Source of the DNA: Lathyrus oleraceus
Lineage: Eukaryota; Streptophyta; Magnoliopsida; Fabales; Fabaceae
DNA: 64,000 bases
Reading direction: 5' to 3'
Assembly: GCF_024323335.1 (NCBI RefSeq)
Contig: NC_066585.1
Span: 179,121,149 to 179,185,148 of the forward strand
The notes below the pieces were generated by a model. That model did no database searches, was not told the DNA's origin, and saw nothing but the letters and a program-made list of their open reading frames with translations. Made by a program: the position numbers and the translations under genes. Shown here piece by piece: positions 11,177-24,330 of the stretch. The first letter of the stretch is position 1. Each line of letters opens with the position of its first letter.

Positions 11177-11219
11177 GCCTACGTATCTCATCTGGTATGA
11201 GAATCAGGGTGACGTAGTA
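11177..11219 (-). other. B LTR stem-loop module 3
   Basis: The outer arms are CTACGT...ACGTAG. The inner arms are TCTCAT...ATGAGA with loop CTGGT, followed by ATCAGGG. The 5' LTR copy is at 28069-28111. Confidence 0.6.
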
Positions 11220-14046
11220 CCCCCTAACAAGGGTACAACACTCTCCTAACCAGACACCAGGGAAACAACAAACTAATAGGGAGACTAAGACTCGAGCCTA
11301 ATAGTTGTCATGCCATCCATAATCCCTAAGTTGAGGTCTCTAATCAGAATCCTACTTCCTTAGAAATCAATCATATAACTCCTACAGAAATGGAGATGAG
11401 AAGAGGAAGGCAGATAAACACACTAGCACAAGTGAACAAGCATCACACACTATATCCATACAAGAGGCTCAAACAATGGGTAGGCTTTTGTCAAGAGAGG
11501 TCATATCAACCTCGACAAACAAGCCAAACTGTAATGGGTAATCTGTAGCTCTTAACCACTGACATTGAACGTCTGGGTGAAGCTGATCAAAATGGTAATG
11601 AGGATGAGACCTCATGCTCTTAACCCTGGTCAGGGTGAGCTCATGACAAAGAAAGCGTGGGGATCCAGAAAGAGGGATCCTATTCCACTTGACAGACACT
11701 GGACAAAGATCTTGGGTACATGTTCAAAAGCGTCAACACGTAGTGCGAGCATAAAGAACGACTCACTGAATAACGGAGGATTGGCTACTAATCCCTTTTA
11801 TCCGTCAATTTCCTCAACTTGGAGGTCTTATCAAGTAACACATGCCTCATCTTGGAGGTCTTTGGCACAAGTGTAAACAAACACAAACAGAGCCTCTGAA
11901 GGAGGACTTGCCAGCAAAATGTCTGCAAAAAGGTGACAGGACTTCCAGACTACATGAAGAAAGAAGATAACTACCTAAGTGGTGTATCAACCATAATCCA
12001 AGGCTTATGCAAAAGCAAAAGCAAGCAAGCAACTAAGGTACCTGTACAAAGGCTAACCAGTTAGTATCTCAGACAAACAATCAGAAAACAAACAGTGAAA
12101 CCATCCAACTATTACACAACTCAATGTACAATGGTCAAGCAATCAAATGAGGCAATGAGCTCAACACATCAACTTAAATCCCTACAAAACACAAATAGGT
12201 CAGAACACAATTCAATTTGCATCTCAAAAGGTGAGCAACTCAACCATTAATGTTAAGTGTCCAAACCTGAAACACAAGACAAGGTTAGTTCATGTACAAA
12301 ACACTAGTACAAGGACTAGGTCCAAAACCAAACCAAATTATCAAAACAGAAGTCAATCTTTTGCATATCACACAATCAAAAACTTCATTCGATGTCCTCA
12401 AAAGGACCAACATCAATTCAAAAAGCAAAGGCATCAAATGGCTTGTGCTATGAAATGACAAACAAATGAATACAAAATGGACATCCAAATTAGAAAATCC
12501 AAATCAAATCAGAAATGCATACAATGACCTTGAAATTTTTTTTGCAAGTCCACATGTCATGAATAATCAACATGCAAAAAATCAAATCCAGAAAGGTTCA
12601 AATGATATATGATCAAAAATGCACAAATTGAATGCCAAAAATGTGACACAAATTGTCACATACATCTTCATATGTCAAAAACAAAGATAGCATATGATAA
12701 AAAATTCAAACTAGTGCTCAAAAATTCATATCACATGTGAAGATCAAGCATACAAAAAATCAGATCAATTGGATCAAAGATGAAGATTTCACAAAGCATT
12801 GAATGCAACATATCAAAATAGCATGGCATGGATCAAAAAATTCACACATTAAAAATCCAGCAAACCACAATTCATGAAAATAATACCATAAAAAACTAGA
12901 CATTAGAACAAGACTATGAAAAAAAATTGGAGTTAATTTGGATCATTTTGCTATTTTTTATGATTTTTCAAAGATGAACAAAATAAATGGAATAATAAAA
13001 AGAAAAGGAGGGAAATAAAACAATTCAAATAAAGTCAGATATAATGCCAGCCACACGATCAGGCGCGAAAACAAGATCTAAGGTCCACATTTGAACAATC
13101 AAAACGCACAGTTTCAATAAGCACGGTGGCACACACGCTCAGCAAGTCAAACACACGCAAGCATGGTCAAAGCAAACAGAACCAATCAAATGGACACGCA
13201 GCAACACAATCAGCATCCACATCACTAAATGAAACGATGTGTTTCATTAATGTGTCATCAGCACACATCATCAGGTCAACAAAACGCGTGGCTAGTCAAG
13301 GCAATGTCATCCAATGGAAAGTCCAAGCAAGCACACAGTCAGCACACAGGTGGCACAAACCCTAAAAATAACCAGACGCCGGAGTTGAAGCTTCGGTCGT
13401 CTTCTCCGGCCATCTCCGGCGGAGCTCAACCAAAAAAAATTCCAGAAATCAACAAACGATACATCATTCGAAAGCTCTTTCCATGCATAATCCAAATCTA
13501 TAATCAATTGATCCTAATTCTTCCTAAATTTCATGGATCGAAGAGAAACATAATCATGATCAAAAATTCCAATTCATCATACAAGCTCATTTCTCAATCA
13601 TTTTCGAAACTAATCACATCAGCATAACCTACACAATGAGATCTACACATTCATATCAAGAAAACAGCAAAAGGAGATGATCGATTTCAACCTACTTGGA
13701 ATTGCAGTTCTCTGAAATCAAGCTCTCAAGTGTCCAAAAGCTCCAGATCACCTATACTTTTCTTGCCTCGAAGCTTTATGCAAAGATCAACCGTTGAAAA
13801 CTCCTTAATCTTCCTCAATTTCAAAATCCGATCCACTTGATGAAGCTTTTGATCTGCACGATTTCTTGATGAATTGCCACAAATGAATGATGGATCTTGC
13901 TCAGTGAAGCTCCATGATCAAGAATATGCAAAGAGATTTGGTGTTTGTGTGGAGAAAAAATAAATTCGAAGTGAGAGAAAATTGGAGGGAAACTCTTGAA
14001 TTTGGATCTGAAAATTCTGTTATGGCAGTTATGGATTAGGGTTTGG

Positions 14047-14054
14047 TATTTATA
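14047..14054 (-). promoter_or_regulatory. TATA box of the B 3' LTR
   Basis: Minus-strand TATAAATA lies inside a GGTATAAATACC palindrome, about 1.26 kb from the LTR start. The identical site in the 5' LTR is at 30940-30947. Transcription would run toward lower coordinates, leaving about 3.8 kb of R/U5. Confidence 0.6.
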
Positions 14055-15309
14055 CCACTTGCTAATGATGCTGAAATCCCAATTAGGCTTTGTTTAATCA
14101 TGATTAGTGAGAGTTAAAGTGTCTTGCAAAATTGCAAATGAAGCTCATGTAGCCATATTCTACGTGTACAGTACCATGCAAGGCTTTGAAATCACTTAAA
14201 ATCAACCAATAATCATGATGGAATGGTTGATTTGCTTGCATCTTAAACCAAATTTGAATTGTGGAATTTCTCTCCAAAATGATCACTTGAGGAATGATGA
14301 GCATACAAGCCTCTCTCATGCATGGAAATGGTTCATTTTAAATGTCTTTAACTTGAGGAGCATTTTGCAAAAAGAATGGACCGAATTGGAGCTTTGTATC
14401 AAAAGTTATGTCACTTTGAATTTCCATGCATATCTTGTGATCATTTAGCCATAACTTCTCAACCATTCATCATATGGACATGAATTAGGACTTTTTGGAA
14501 AGGGGAGACAAAGATATACAACTTTCATGTTCACCAAAAATCCATTTGAAACTTCTTTGATGTTGATAAGTCAAGTTGAATATGGACCAGAAACTTGCCA
14601 TTTTTGGAAACTTGAAATTACAGGTCATTTTCCATTTTTGGAAACTTTTGCCATGACTTCAAAATCTTCAAGATAGATGTTTAGAATGACAAATGGACCT
14701 ATTTTGAACATGATTGAGGTGTCTAAACTCATCTCCCCAACCTCAAAGCCCAAATTTGACTGCACAGTTGACTATTTGGTCCTCAGATGACCTTGAAATG
14801 CCCTGATCAGCTTGAGCCTCTACCACTTGGGGAAATTGATAAAAAATGAAACCCTAGCACATGTAAGTTCCTCATGATAACCATGTGATCCTCATCCCAA
14901 GAAAATACCTCATCTCTTTGAGAAACCATAGTTGGAAGAATGGCATTGATTAGGGTTGACTAGAGGTCACAACCCTAATTCAGAGGAACTTGAGGATAAA
15001 CTCTGCAACTCTTGATGATGATAGAACCATGATGATGGTAATATATCCTTGCAAACAAGATAATTCTCAAGACCTTTGAAGAATCAAGAAACCCTAATTG
15101 AAGCCCATGCCCTCATATGGCTTGATGATCAATTCATAGAGACCCTCAGGCTTGAATCATGTAACTTCTCCATCTTTTGAAAAGACCTTGGAGGATGACC
15201 TTCTCATTTTCATATGAGACGCAAAATGCAATACCTAATGCTCTAAAATATGAAGTGCAATGTGTCTAACTAGTCTCAAGAAGAGGAGGGCAAATTATGA
15301 GGTGTTACA

Positions 15310-17609
15310 ACTGCCCCTATTCAATCCACTGTGAACCTGTCGATATGAACAACCTCGGCTTTCAGATGATCAGGGTGAAGAGTGGTTGAATACCAAGAAC
15401 AGACGAACAATTTGCGCTCCGCTGGGAATTATTATTATTTTTTTGCTTTTCTTGAACCCCAAAACTTCTTTGATTTTTTTTTGCTTTTCTTGAACCCCAA
15501 AACTTCTTTGATTTTTTTTTTGCTTTTCTTGAACCCCAAAACTAATATTTTTCTTCCGCGCGGATGATCCCTGATCACCGCATTTGAACCCCGACAACTT
15601 CATGTGACTCTTGCTGCCAAACAATGAACCCCATTCTCCATTTGAACCCCAGTCGCCTGACGATAGCTCTCGATCGTCATCGTGAACCCCATTCTCCAGA
15701 AAACACCCTGTGTCTCCTTTTCTCCATTTGAACCCCGTTCTCCATTCTCCCGTGCTAATTCCATTGGCAACGTCGGAAATAACACCAACCACCACTCTGA
15801 CGGCGACCTATCAGAGGCTATACCTTCACAACAGGAAGGTATCATGTGCATTTCTTCCCTTGAAGACACCCATAACGACTTCTCTTGGCCTCGCCAAAGT
15901 CTAAGGTGACACATGATCAGAAGACAATCCTGAGGACCTCATCCCGGATACAATCTTCAACTCCAATCTCCAGTTGAACCCCGTTCTCCAGAAAATGCCC
16001 AGCACTTCCTTTTCTCCATTTGAACCCCAATTTTCGCGCTGATCGCGTAACGTTCTCCGATCTTCATTTCCATCTCCGCCCGACGGAATCTCTTCCTCCA
16101 ATATCGCGCTACTGGGGAATATTGTTAATTCAAAATCACGATGCTAAACTCCTCAGAGTAACATCTTCACCAACCAGTCAAACCAATTCTCGAACGGTAA
16201 CCACGACTCGAGACTAGTTTATGCTTGCAATGCTGATGCGTGAATTTTACAGCGTAATGCTCCATAACCATGGAAATGCTACGCAATTAGGTATGCAATA
16301 TGCTATGCTTCTCTAAATGATGCATGCATAAAAAGTATCCCCCTCAGGGGACGGCACAGGCAACTCTGTTGAGGAACTCGATATCGCTCCAATCTCCACC
16401 CTGTTAGGGAATAGCACTGCTGTTGGGGAGATAGCAACCCTCACTAGGGATGACCTCCACTGAACCCGATCCGCTTGGGGACTTTACTGGGGAAAACTTC
16501 CAACGCACACCCCTTCCGGGGGGAATAGCAACCTTCAGACCTGCTGGGGAAATAACAATCTCAATCCTGCTAGGGGAAACAGCAAACTTCAGGCCTGGCT
16601 GCCAAGGAAACACCGACCTCGAACCCGCTGGGGAGATATGGAATATTTGATGCGGAACACCTGTCAACTCGTCGAACACTGGTATTCACCATCTAACCAT
16701 AATGTTAACTTTCCACTTTTTCAGACTTTGAAGAGTCTTCTTGATTAACCCTCTAAGATCGTCGTAATTCTCTCTCCATCTTTACACCATTCCTCAATTC
16801 CTTGTCCTTGATTGGACTTCAAAGGAATCTTTTGTCAAAAAGAAACGCTTCACACCACAACTTGCAAGTGAGTGAAAATAAACCAACAGCACCTGCAAAA
16901 GAGATCGTTAGATAAAACGTGCCCCAGGCGTGCCAAAATTTCAACACCCAGGTCACCCAACCTTCCGAATAAGATTTCAAGTTTTTAATCCTATAAACAT
17001 GCATTGGAAGGGACCCCTATGTCTCAAAATGCAAAGATTCTTTATCAAAATAAACGGATGTTTTTGCAATCAAAACGGTAATGAAAACCAAAAACAAAAC
17101 TATTTGACTGAATATGCATTTTATTGATTGAAAAAGGTGGCTCGTAACTGAGCAATACACATGAAGCAATCCCTGAAAAGAGGTAATTGCGCACAAAAGG
17201 AAAATCTATCCTAATGGCAATGTGAACCCGTGATCTCATCGAGTTCCAACCCGGTTACAACCCATATGTCCTCAAGACTCTCCGTGCTTTCTGCCTTCCG
17301 AAACAAGACGCTTCCGACCGATCTCTGTCGGGGATTATCCTCTTGTCTTAACCAAAGTACAAACGATCATGCTAGACGCAGTTGTTCATTTTACTCCCTC
17401 TTTTGCCTGGACCGCCCTTTCGGGTTTTCAGTCCACCGGGATACCCTTTTTTGCCCAAGTCGCCCTTGTGGGGTTTTCGACCTGCCGGGTGTACAGTTTT
17501 TTTCTCTTTTTATCCCTAATTTTTGCCCGAACCTTTTCATTTTCATTTTGGTTCGCCGGGATGCCCATTTTTTCCTGGACTATTTTATTCTTTCCGTCCA
17601 GCGGGTCTC
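15310..17609 (-). repeat. B polypurine tract and repeat-rich 3' UTR
   Basis: The polypurine tract GAATAGGGGCAGT (minus strand) abuts the 3' LTR at 15310-15322. The rest is non-coding and holds three blocks of degenerate tandem repeats. GCTTTTCTTGAACCCCAAAA occurs at 15445, 15483 and 15522 with T-tract spacers. Repeats built on CTGGGGAAATAGCAA-like text span about 16330-16650. GGGTTTTC/ACCGGGAT-like units span about 17390-17600. CTCCATTTGAACCCC units lie at 15630-16030. Open frames here are incidental. Such hypervariable 3' UTR repeats are known in Ogre/Tat elements. Confidence 0.8.
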
Positions 17610-20600
17610 TTATACGAAGTATTTTTTAACTGCGTCCGCATTCACAGGGGATGGAAAATCCTCACCATCCATGGTCGTCAACAACAAGGCTCCGTCAGAG
17701 AAAACCTTCTTGACCACGAATGGACCCTCATAATTGGGCGTCCACTTGCCCCGACAATCGTTCTGAGGAGGAAGGATCCTTTTCAACACCATATCTCCCA
17801 CATGATACACACGAGGTCGCACCTTTCGGTCAAAAGCACGCTTCATTCGCTGCTGGTACAACTGCCCATGACAAATGGCTGCCAGCCTCTTTTCCTCAAT
17901 CAGGCTCAACTCTTCATACCGAGTCCTTACCCACTCAGCCTCTTCCAATTTCACATCCATCAAGACTCTCAATGACGGAATCTGGACCTCAATTGGTAGC
18001 ATAACTTCCATCCCATACACCAGCGAGAAAGGCATTGCCCCAATAGACGTATGTACTGAGGTTCGATACCCATGCAATGCAAACGGCAACATCTCGTACC
18101 AATCCTTATAGGTCACGACCATTTTCTGCACAATCTTCTTAATATTCTTATTAGCCGCCTCGACCGCCCCATTCATCTTTGGACGATAAGGAGAAGAATT
18201 GTGATGCTCGATCTTGAACTCCCGGCACAGTTCTACCATCATCTTGTTGTTGAGATTAGAACCATTATCAGTAATGATTCTTTCAGGAACCCCATATCTG
18301 CAAATGATGTCTCTTTTCAAGAACCTGGCAACAACCTGTTTCGTCACGTTTGCATAAGATGCCGCTCCCACCCACTTGGTGAAGTAATCAATAGCCACTA
18401 ATATGAAGCGGTGCCCATTCGAAGTCGTAGGCTCGATCTTTCCGATCATATCAATGCCCCACATAGCGAACAGTCATGGAGACGACATCAAAATCAAAAG
18501 GTTTGGAGGCACATGCACCTTGTCAGCATAAATCTGGAATTTATGACATTTCCGCACGAAGTTGAAACACTGAGCCTCCATTGTCATCCAGTAATAACCA
18601 GCTCTTAACAACTTTTTCACCATCGCATTCCCACTGGCGTGGGTACCAAACGACCCCTCGTGCACTTCTTTCATCAATTGGCTTGCTTCTTTGTCATCGA
18701 CACATCTAAGCAAAACCCAATCAAAATTCCTCTTGTACAAGACCCCATCTTTGTTCAGATAGAACGCCATGGCCAACCTCCTCAGAGTCTTTCGGTCCTT
18801 TTTAGACGTTCCCTCGGGATACTCTTGGGTCTCCAGATACCGCTTGATGTCATAATACCACGACTTTTCATCTTCAGGCACTGTTTCGACAGCAAACACA
18901 TAAGTCGGTCTATCCAGTCGTCCCACCTCAACACTAGGGAATTGATTCCACCACTGCACTTTAATCAAGGCGGCCAGAGTAGCCAAAGCATCTGCTAAAG
19001 GATTTTCTTCTCTCGGCACATGGTGTAATTCCACCTTGGTGAAGAACGTCAACAACCTCCTCGTATAATCCCGGTATGGAATTAAGTGAAATTGATGCGT
19101 ATACCATTTCCCATTAACCTGGTTCACAACCAAAGCTGAATCTCCATAGATAACAAGGTTCTTGATTCGCAAATCAATCGCCTTTTCGACACCCAAGATA
19201 CAAGCTTCGTATTCAGCCACATTATTGGTACATTCAAATGTTAGCCGGGCAGCAAAAGGAATGTGGGATCCTTTCGGCGTAACCAAAACAGCACCAACTC
19301 CGCTACAATTCACGTTAACGGCCCCATCAAACATCAAAATCCATTCGGACTCAGGGTCAGGCCCCTCCTCCGGGATAGGTTCCTCACAATCTTTCGATTT
19401 GAGAAACATGATGTCCTCATCAGGGAACTCAAATTTCATCGGTTGATAATCCTCAATGGGTTGTTGGGCGAGGTATTCAGACAATACACTCCTCTTTATT
19501 GCTTTTTGAGAGGTGTACTGGATATCATATTCAGTCAAAATCATTTGCCGTCTCGCAACTCGTCCGGTCAATGCTGGCTTCACAAATATATACTTGATCG
19601 GATCCATCTTGGAAATCAACAAAGTGGTATGAACCAGCATATACTGTCTCAGTCGGCGAGCAACCCATGCCAAAGCACAACAAGTTTTCTCGAGCAGTGA
19701 ATATCTTGTTTCACAGTCGGTAAACTTTTTGCTAAGGTAGTAATATGCATGCTCTTTTCGACCAGACTCGTCATGCTGCCCCAGTACACATCCCATAGAC
19801 CCCTCAAGGACTGTCAAGTACAAGATTAGCGGTCGTCCCTCCGCATGAGGCATCAGAATCGGAGGCTCCTGCAAATATTCTTTTATTTTTTTAAATGCCG
19901 CTTGGCAATCCTCATTCCACCTGACCGTTTGATCTTTTCTTAACAACTTGAATATGGGTTCACATGTGGCTGTTAGATGAGATATGAACCGTGAAATGTA
20001 GTTCAATCTACCTAAGAAACCACGAACCTCTTTTTCTGTTCTCGGTTCAGGCATTTCTTGTATCGCTTTTACTTTGGCAGGATCAACCTCGATTCCTCTT
20101 TCGCTTACAATAAACCCCAGCAACTTACCGGACCGCACTCCGAAAGTGCACTTATTCGGATTCAACCTCAATTTGAATTGTCTCAACCGGTCAAACAACT
20201 TGGCCAAGTCTATCAGATGCCCCTCTTCTGTTTGGGACTTTGCTATCATGTCATCAACATAGCATTCGATCTCATGATGAATCATATCATGAAACAAAGT
20301 CACCATAGCTCTTTGATACGTGGCACCGGCGTTCTTGAGACCAAATGGCATCACCTTATAACAAAAAAGTGCCCCACGGTGTGATGAATGTTGTTTTCTC
20401 CATATCATCTGGCGACATTTTAATTTGATTATATCCAGAAAAGCCATCCATGAAGGAAAACACCGAGAACTGAGCTGTATTATCTACCAACACATCGATG
20501 TGAGGTAATGGGAAATCATCTTTCGGGCTAGCTCTGTTCAGATCCCGGCAGTCCACACATATCCTCACCTTTCCATCCTTCTTTGGTACCGGCACAATGT

Positions 20601-21079
20601 TCGCGACCCAAGGCGGATAATTAGTGACAGCTAGGAAACCAGCATCCAACTGCTTCTGCACCTCCTCTTTAATTTTCATGGCCTTCTCAGGTCGAGTTCT
20701 GCGCAACTTCTGCTTTACTGGAGGACAGTCTTCTCTCAATGGCAACTTGTGTACAACGATATCGGTATCCAACCCTGGCATATCCTGATAAGACCAGGCG
20801 AAGATATCAACATACTCTTTCAATCGTACTACCATTCTGCTCTTGACATTCACCTCCAAAGTGGCCCCAACCTTCACTTCCTTTCTGACCTCCTCGGTAC
20901 CCAGATTAACAATCTCGACTTGCTCCTTGTGCGGTTGAATCACCTTCTCCTCTTGTTTCAACAACCTGGCTAACTCCTCCGGCAGTTCACAATCTTCTTC
21001 GGCATGATAGATCAGATTGTCGAAGTCATATAAAGGTGTAACAGGATTGTTATCAATGAGATCCGGAGAATGATCGCAT
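17610..21079 (-). pseudogene. B pol: RT, RNase H, second RNase H, integrase
   Basis: Ogre-type pol exon 2, about 1,150 codons with only two lesions. One is a +1 insertion in a T-run near 20366, inside RT. The other is a TGA at 18474-18476 where a tryptophan is expected before MWGIDMIG. RT has LPHIDVLVDNTAQFSVFSF and CYVDDM. RNase H follows with YSLLEKTCCALAWVARRL. The second RNase H has MFDGAVNVNCSGVGAVL and CTNNVAEYEACILGVEKA. Integrase has CHKFQIY in its zinc region (one cysteine replaced by F), the DDE core with ITDNGSN and PYRPKMNGAVEAANKN, and a C-terminal basic domain ending KKYFV. It encodes cDNA synthesis, RNA removal and integration. Confidence 0.9.
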
Positions 21080-21361
21080 CTGCATGAATGTTGATTCATG
21101 CATTGCTTTAGAGTCGGGACGAGACAAATTAAAAGGGAGAAAAAAAATGAAAATAAACATTGCCATTTTTATTATATTTTTATTAAACTGCAAAAATAAA
21201 TGAAAAACAGGGAACACCGCTTTTAATGTGAAAACTTCCGTTTATTACTGATGCAAATATTGAAAAATGAAACACATGAGGTAGCCCTTACAATGAACCA
21301 TTATGTTTCGGGAAAAACGTATGGCTTTCATGCAAACAGAATTGAAAAACAGAAATATTAC
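21080..21361 (-). other. B: predicted intron between protease and RT
   Basis: The donor GTAATATTTC starts at 21361, one base before the TAA that ends the gag-protease frame. The acceptor is CATTCATGCAG, ending at 21080. Splicing out 282 nt restores one frame in phase 2. Element A has a matching intron of 274 nt at the same place. Alternative acceptors nearby cannot be excluded. Confidence 0.65.
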
Positions 21362-23865
21362 TCTTCACACAGAGTGACAGTGATGATCTTTTCGGCCTTC
21401 CAATTCTGGATCTCCATTCCTGGTACACACGGTTTTATCCACGAGTCAAGCTCGCAGTCACTGTCAGTCTCTTCACCCACAGCACAGATACGATCCGGAT
21501 CTAGCATTCCAGCACTGGTGAACGTGAACGGTTGACGAGGTCCTCTATTCTGTCCAGACGAGCCTTGGCCCGATTGATAATCGACCCCAAACCTATCTCC
21601 TTTCACCGCAACGTCTATCATTCTTCCCCAACCTGGGGCCTCTCCACTCTTCACCACTTCTACAGCCTGTCTATAAGAAGCAATGGACGGCTTTTTCTCT
21701 TTCTCAGCAAAAATGGCATTCTCCACCTTAACGGTTTCAAACGCCTGACTCGGTGTTTCAAATATTTCACCGTCCATTTCCACATATTTGAACGATGACA
21801 ATTGGCTGACAAAAATATCCTCCTCCCCACAAACTGTTACGACCTGCCCGTCCCAAATATACTTTAACTTCTGGTGCAAAGTCGAAATTACTGCCCCAGC
21901 AGCGTGTATCAATGGCCGACCCAACAAGCAACTGTATGTCGGCTGAATGTCCATGACATAGAACACAGACTTGAACACCTCGGGCCCAATTTTCACAGGG
22001 AGCTCAACTTCCCCAAACACAGCCCTCTTAGAGCCATCAAACGCTCTAACCACCAAATCAGTAGGCCTCAAAACCACTCCTTCGCAATCCAACTTAGCCA
22101 GGGCCTTCTTAGGCAACACATTGAGTGACGAGCCGGTATCAACCAGAACGTGCGAAAGCACTGCTCCTTTACACTCCATCGAAATGTGTAATGCCTTATT
22201 GTGATTACGCCCATCCACAATAAGATCGAGATCAGTGAAACCCAACCCATGGTTGGCATTGACATTTGACACCACTGTCTCCAACTGATTGACCGTAATC
22301 TCCTGCGGGACATAGGCCCTCTTCAAGATTTTTAACAAAGCATCTCTATGCCCCTCGGAGCTTAACAGCAAAGATAAGATTGAAATCTTGGACGGAGTCT
22401 GTTGCAAATGATCAACAAGTTTGTACTCAGACTTCTTGATAATCCTTAAAAACTCCTCGGCTTCATCATCAAGCTCATTCTCCGACCCAACAGGCGCCGG
22501 TGCCGCTCTAGGAGTACCCTCATTCACCACTTGTTTACCTTTTGCCCTGGCTAAAGCCTCAGCCTTATCTCTCTTTTCTTTTTCTGCATCCCCACTCCTT
22601 AATGTGTCAGACGCAAACAACCTCCCGCTGCGAGTGAAATCACTAAGTCCGGCATTATCCACCTTTGAAACGGTGGCATCACCTGCAACCTGATCTTTTA
22701 CCTTTTCTCCATTACAAAACACCTCCCCACCATAGTCCCACGGCACCGTATCATCATTTTCATATGGAATGGGTCCAGGCACCGTGATGGTAACTGGAGC
22801 CGCATCTGCCGGTACTGAGAAGTGGACAGGATCGAAATAAATGGTTATTGTTGAAATGTCCTCCTTCTCCAAAGCAACTTTCTCAAATCGGAGGCTTCCC
22901 TCATCCATCATTCTCTGAATCGTCTCCCTCAACATTACACACCCATTCGTAGTGACAGTGCAAGCAGCACAACAATTATCACAACCAGGGAAAACTCCAC
23001 TCTTCATCAGATGTCTCTTGACCACAGACATTGGAGTCCTCAACTGATCCACATCCGTCACCTCTATTTTTCTCTTATCCTCTGTAATCACATTCACCCC
23101 CATATGACCATGCATCGGCATGGCATTAGCATTAACATTCGGCGTCGGTGCAAAATTGATGGCTTTAGAATCCACCAAATCTTGAACGACATGCTTAAAA
23201 GCTTTACAACCCTCAATGTTATGCCCGGGTGCACCAGAATGGAACTCGCACTTGACGTTCTCATCGTTACTTGCAGGCCTTTGATCTGGTCCTACCGGAG
23301 CCAACGTCCTCAGCTGAACCAACCCAAGATCCTTCAACCTCTTAAACAGAAAGGCATACGTCACGGGTGGCCTATCAAACTGACGATTTTCCATCCTTCC
23401 TCTCACTTGGTACCCAGCTCTCTGTGTCCTCTGTTGAGGTGGCTGCTGTTGCTGTTGTACAGGTTGATTACCAGCAGGAATTATTACTGCAGCAGCATAC
23501 AGGTGGTAACGATCCCTACCGTGTCCCCTTTGGGCATACACATCACTCGATTCACCCTCCTTCTTGCGTTGACCATTACCAAAGGGCTTCTTTACTCCAG
23601 ACGGCGGAGCATTTCCCTATATTTTCCCCATTCTCAGCCAGCTTTCAATCCACTCCACCTTCTCGGCGATTGCTTTCTTCCCCAAGGCGAACCCTTGCAT
23701 GGCGTTGATCAACTCACTCATCTTCTCTTTCAGCTCAAGAATGTCAGCATTGGGTGTATCCATCAGTCTGGGTTTGTTGCGTCTGGTAGAGTATCTGTGC
23801 GGACGAGCTACGTGCAAGGAATGATTCTGCGTGCGCGAGCAATGATTCCTGAAACAATCAACACG
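21362..23865 (-). pseudogene. B gag-protease with the capsid core deleted
   Basis: One frame of about 830 codons with a single TAG at 23617-23619. The N-terminus has RYSTRRNKPRL then a short helical segment. The gag core that A keeps (LPDFEKYKG through FRWYIG to KEYAQRWRELA) is absent, and the frame passes directly to a Q-rich linker. A zinc-knuckle-like CEFHSGAPGHNIEGC (C-x2-H-x5-H-x4-C) and a second cysteine cluster (CDNCCAAC) follow. The aspartic protease has active site VLVDTGSSLNVLP and the later block SCLLGRPLIHAAG. The start is uncertain; a possible acceptor TTTCAG lies just upstream near 23857. Confidence 0.75.
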
Positions 23866-24330
23866 TTAGAAACCGACACCTGCAAAATAGAAGACAAGTT
23901 ATTATGATTCATGCATGAATGCAATGTCTATCCATATGATGAACACTCTGTCTTTCGATCCTGGTTTCATTGAGATGGATAATAATCCGACAGCAACATT
24001 CTGACATCAATCATATGGTTTTACCATACAGAGCAGAGAGTTATGATTTAGCAAAGATATCACCCGACCATGTGTGTGTTATGTGAGTTGAGTGTACACA
24101 GAAAAGCAAATAAATCTTGAAGATCAATCACTGATTGATAATAACCACTGTATAGCAAAAGTGCACTACTCGTGCGAGAATCATACATCATGTTTGATAC
24201 AAATCAACTTTACAATCCTCCAGAATCAGAAAGAAATACAAGCAAGTGAACTCCGTCAACATGCCTGACGGTAATCCAACACATGATAACACTGCCATAA
24301 AAGCTAATCTGAAGAAGGTCTCACAGAAGA
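23866..24330 (-). other. B spacer between ORF1 and gag
   Basis: About 460 bp without coding signal in transcript sense. It follows the natural ORF1 stop (24331) and precedes the gag frame. Nothing further is recognised. Confidence 0.5.

Larger units (their letters stand above)
10190..15309 (-). mobile_element. B 3' LTR
   Basis: The 5,120-bp repeat is collinear with 27082-32202 along its whole length, with scattered substitutions and 1-2-bp indels. In transcript sense it begins TGTAACACCTC at 15309 and ends GTTGCGACA at 10190. It contains a TATA box (14047-14054), a long R/U5, stem-loop modules and short tandem repeats. Small open frames inside it are mirrored in both copies and have no recognisable domain. 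Confidence 0.92.

Noticed and set aside
17230..17733. 167-codon plus-strand frame at the pol/3' UTR border of B
   Set aside because: It crosses antisense integrase and repeat sequence and shows no homologous blocks.
23011..23907. Plus-strand 298-codon frame opposite B gag
   Set aside because: It lies antisense to the gag/zinc-knuckle region and has no domain. Some Tat elements have antisense ORFs, but nothing here supports one.
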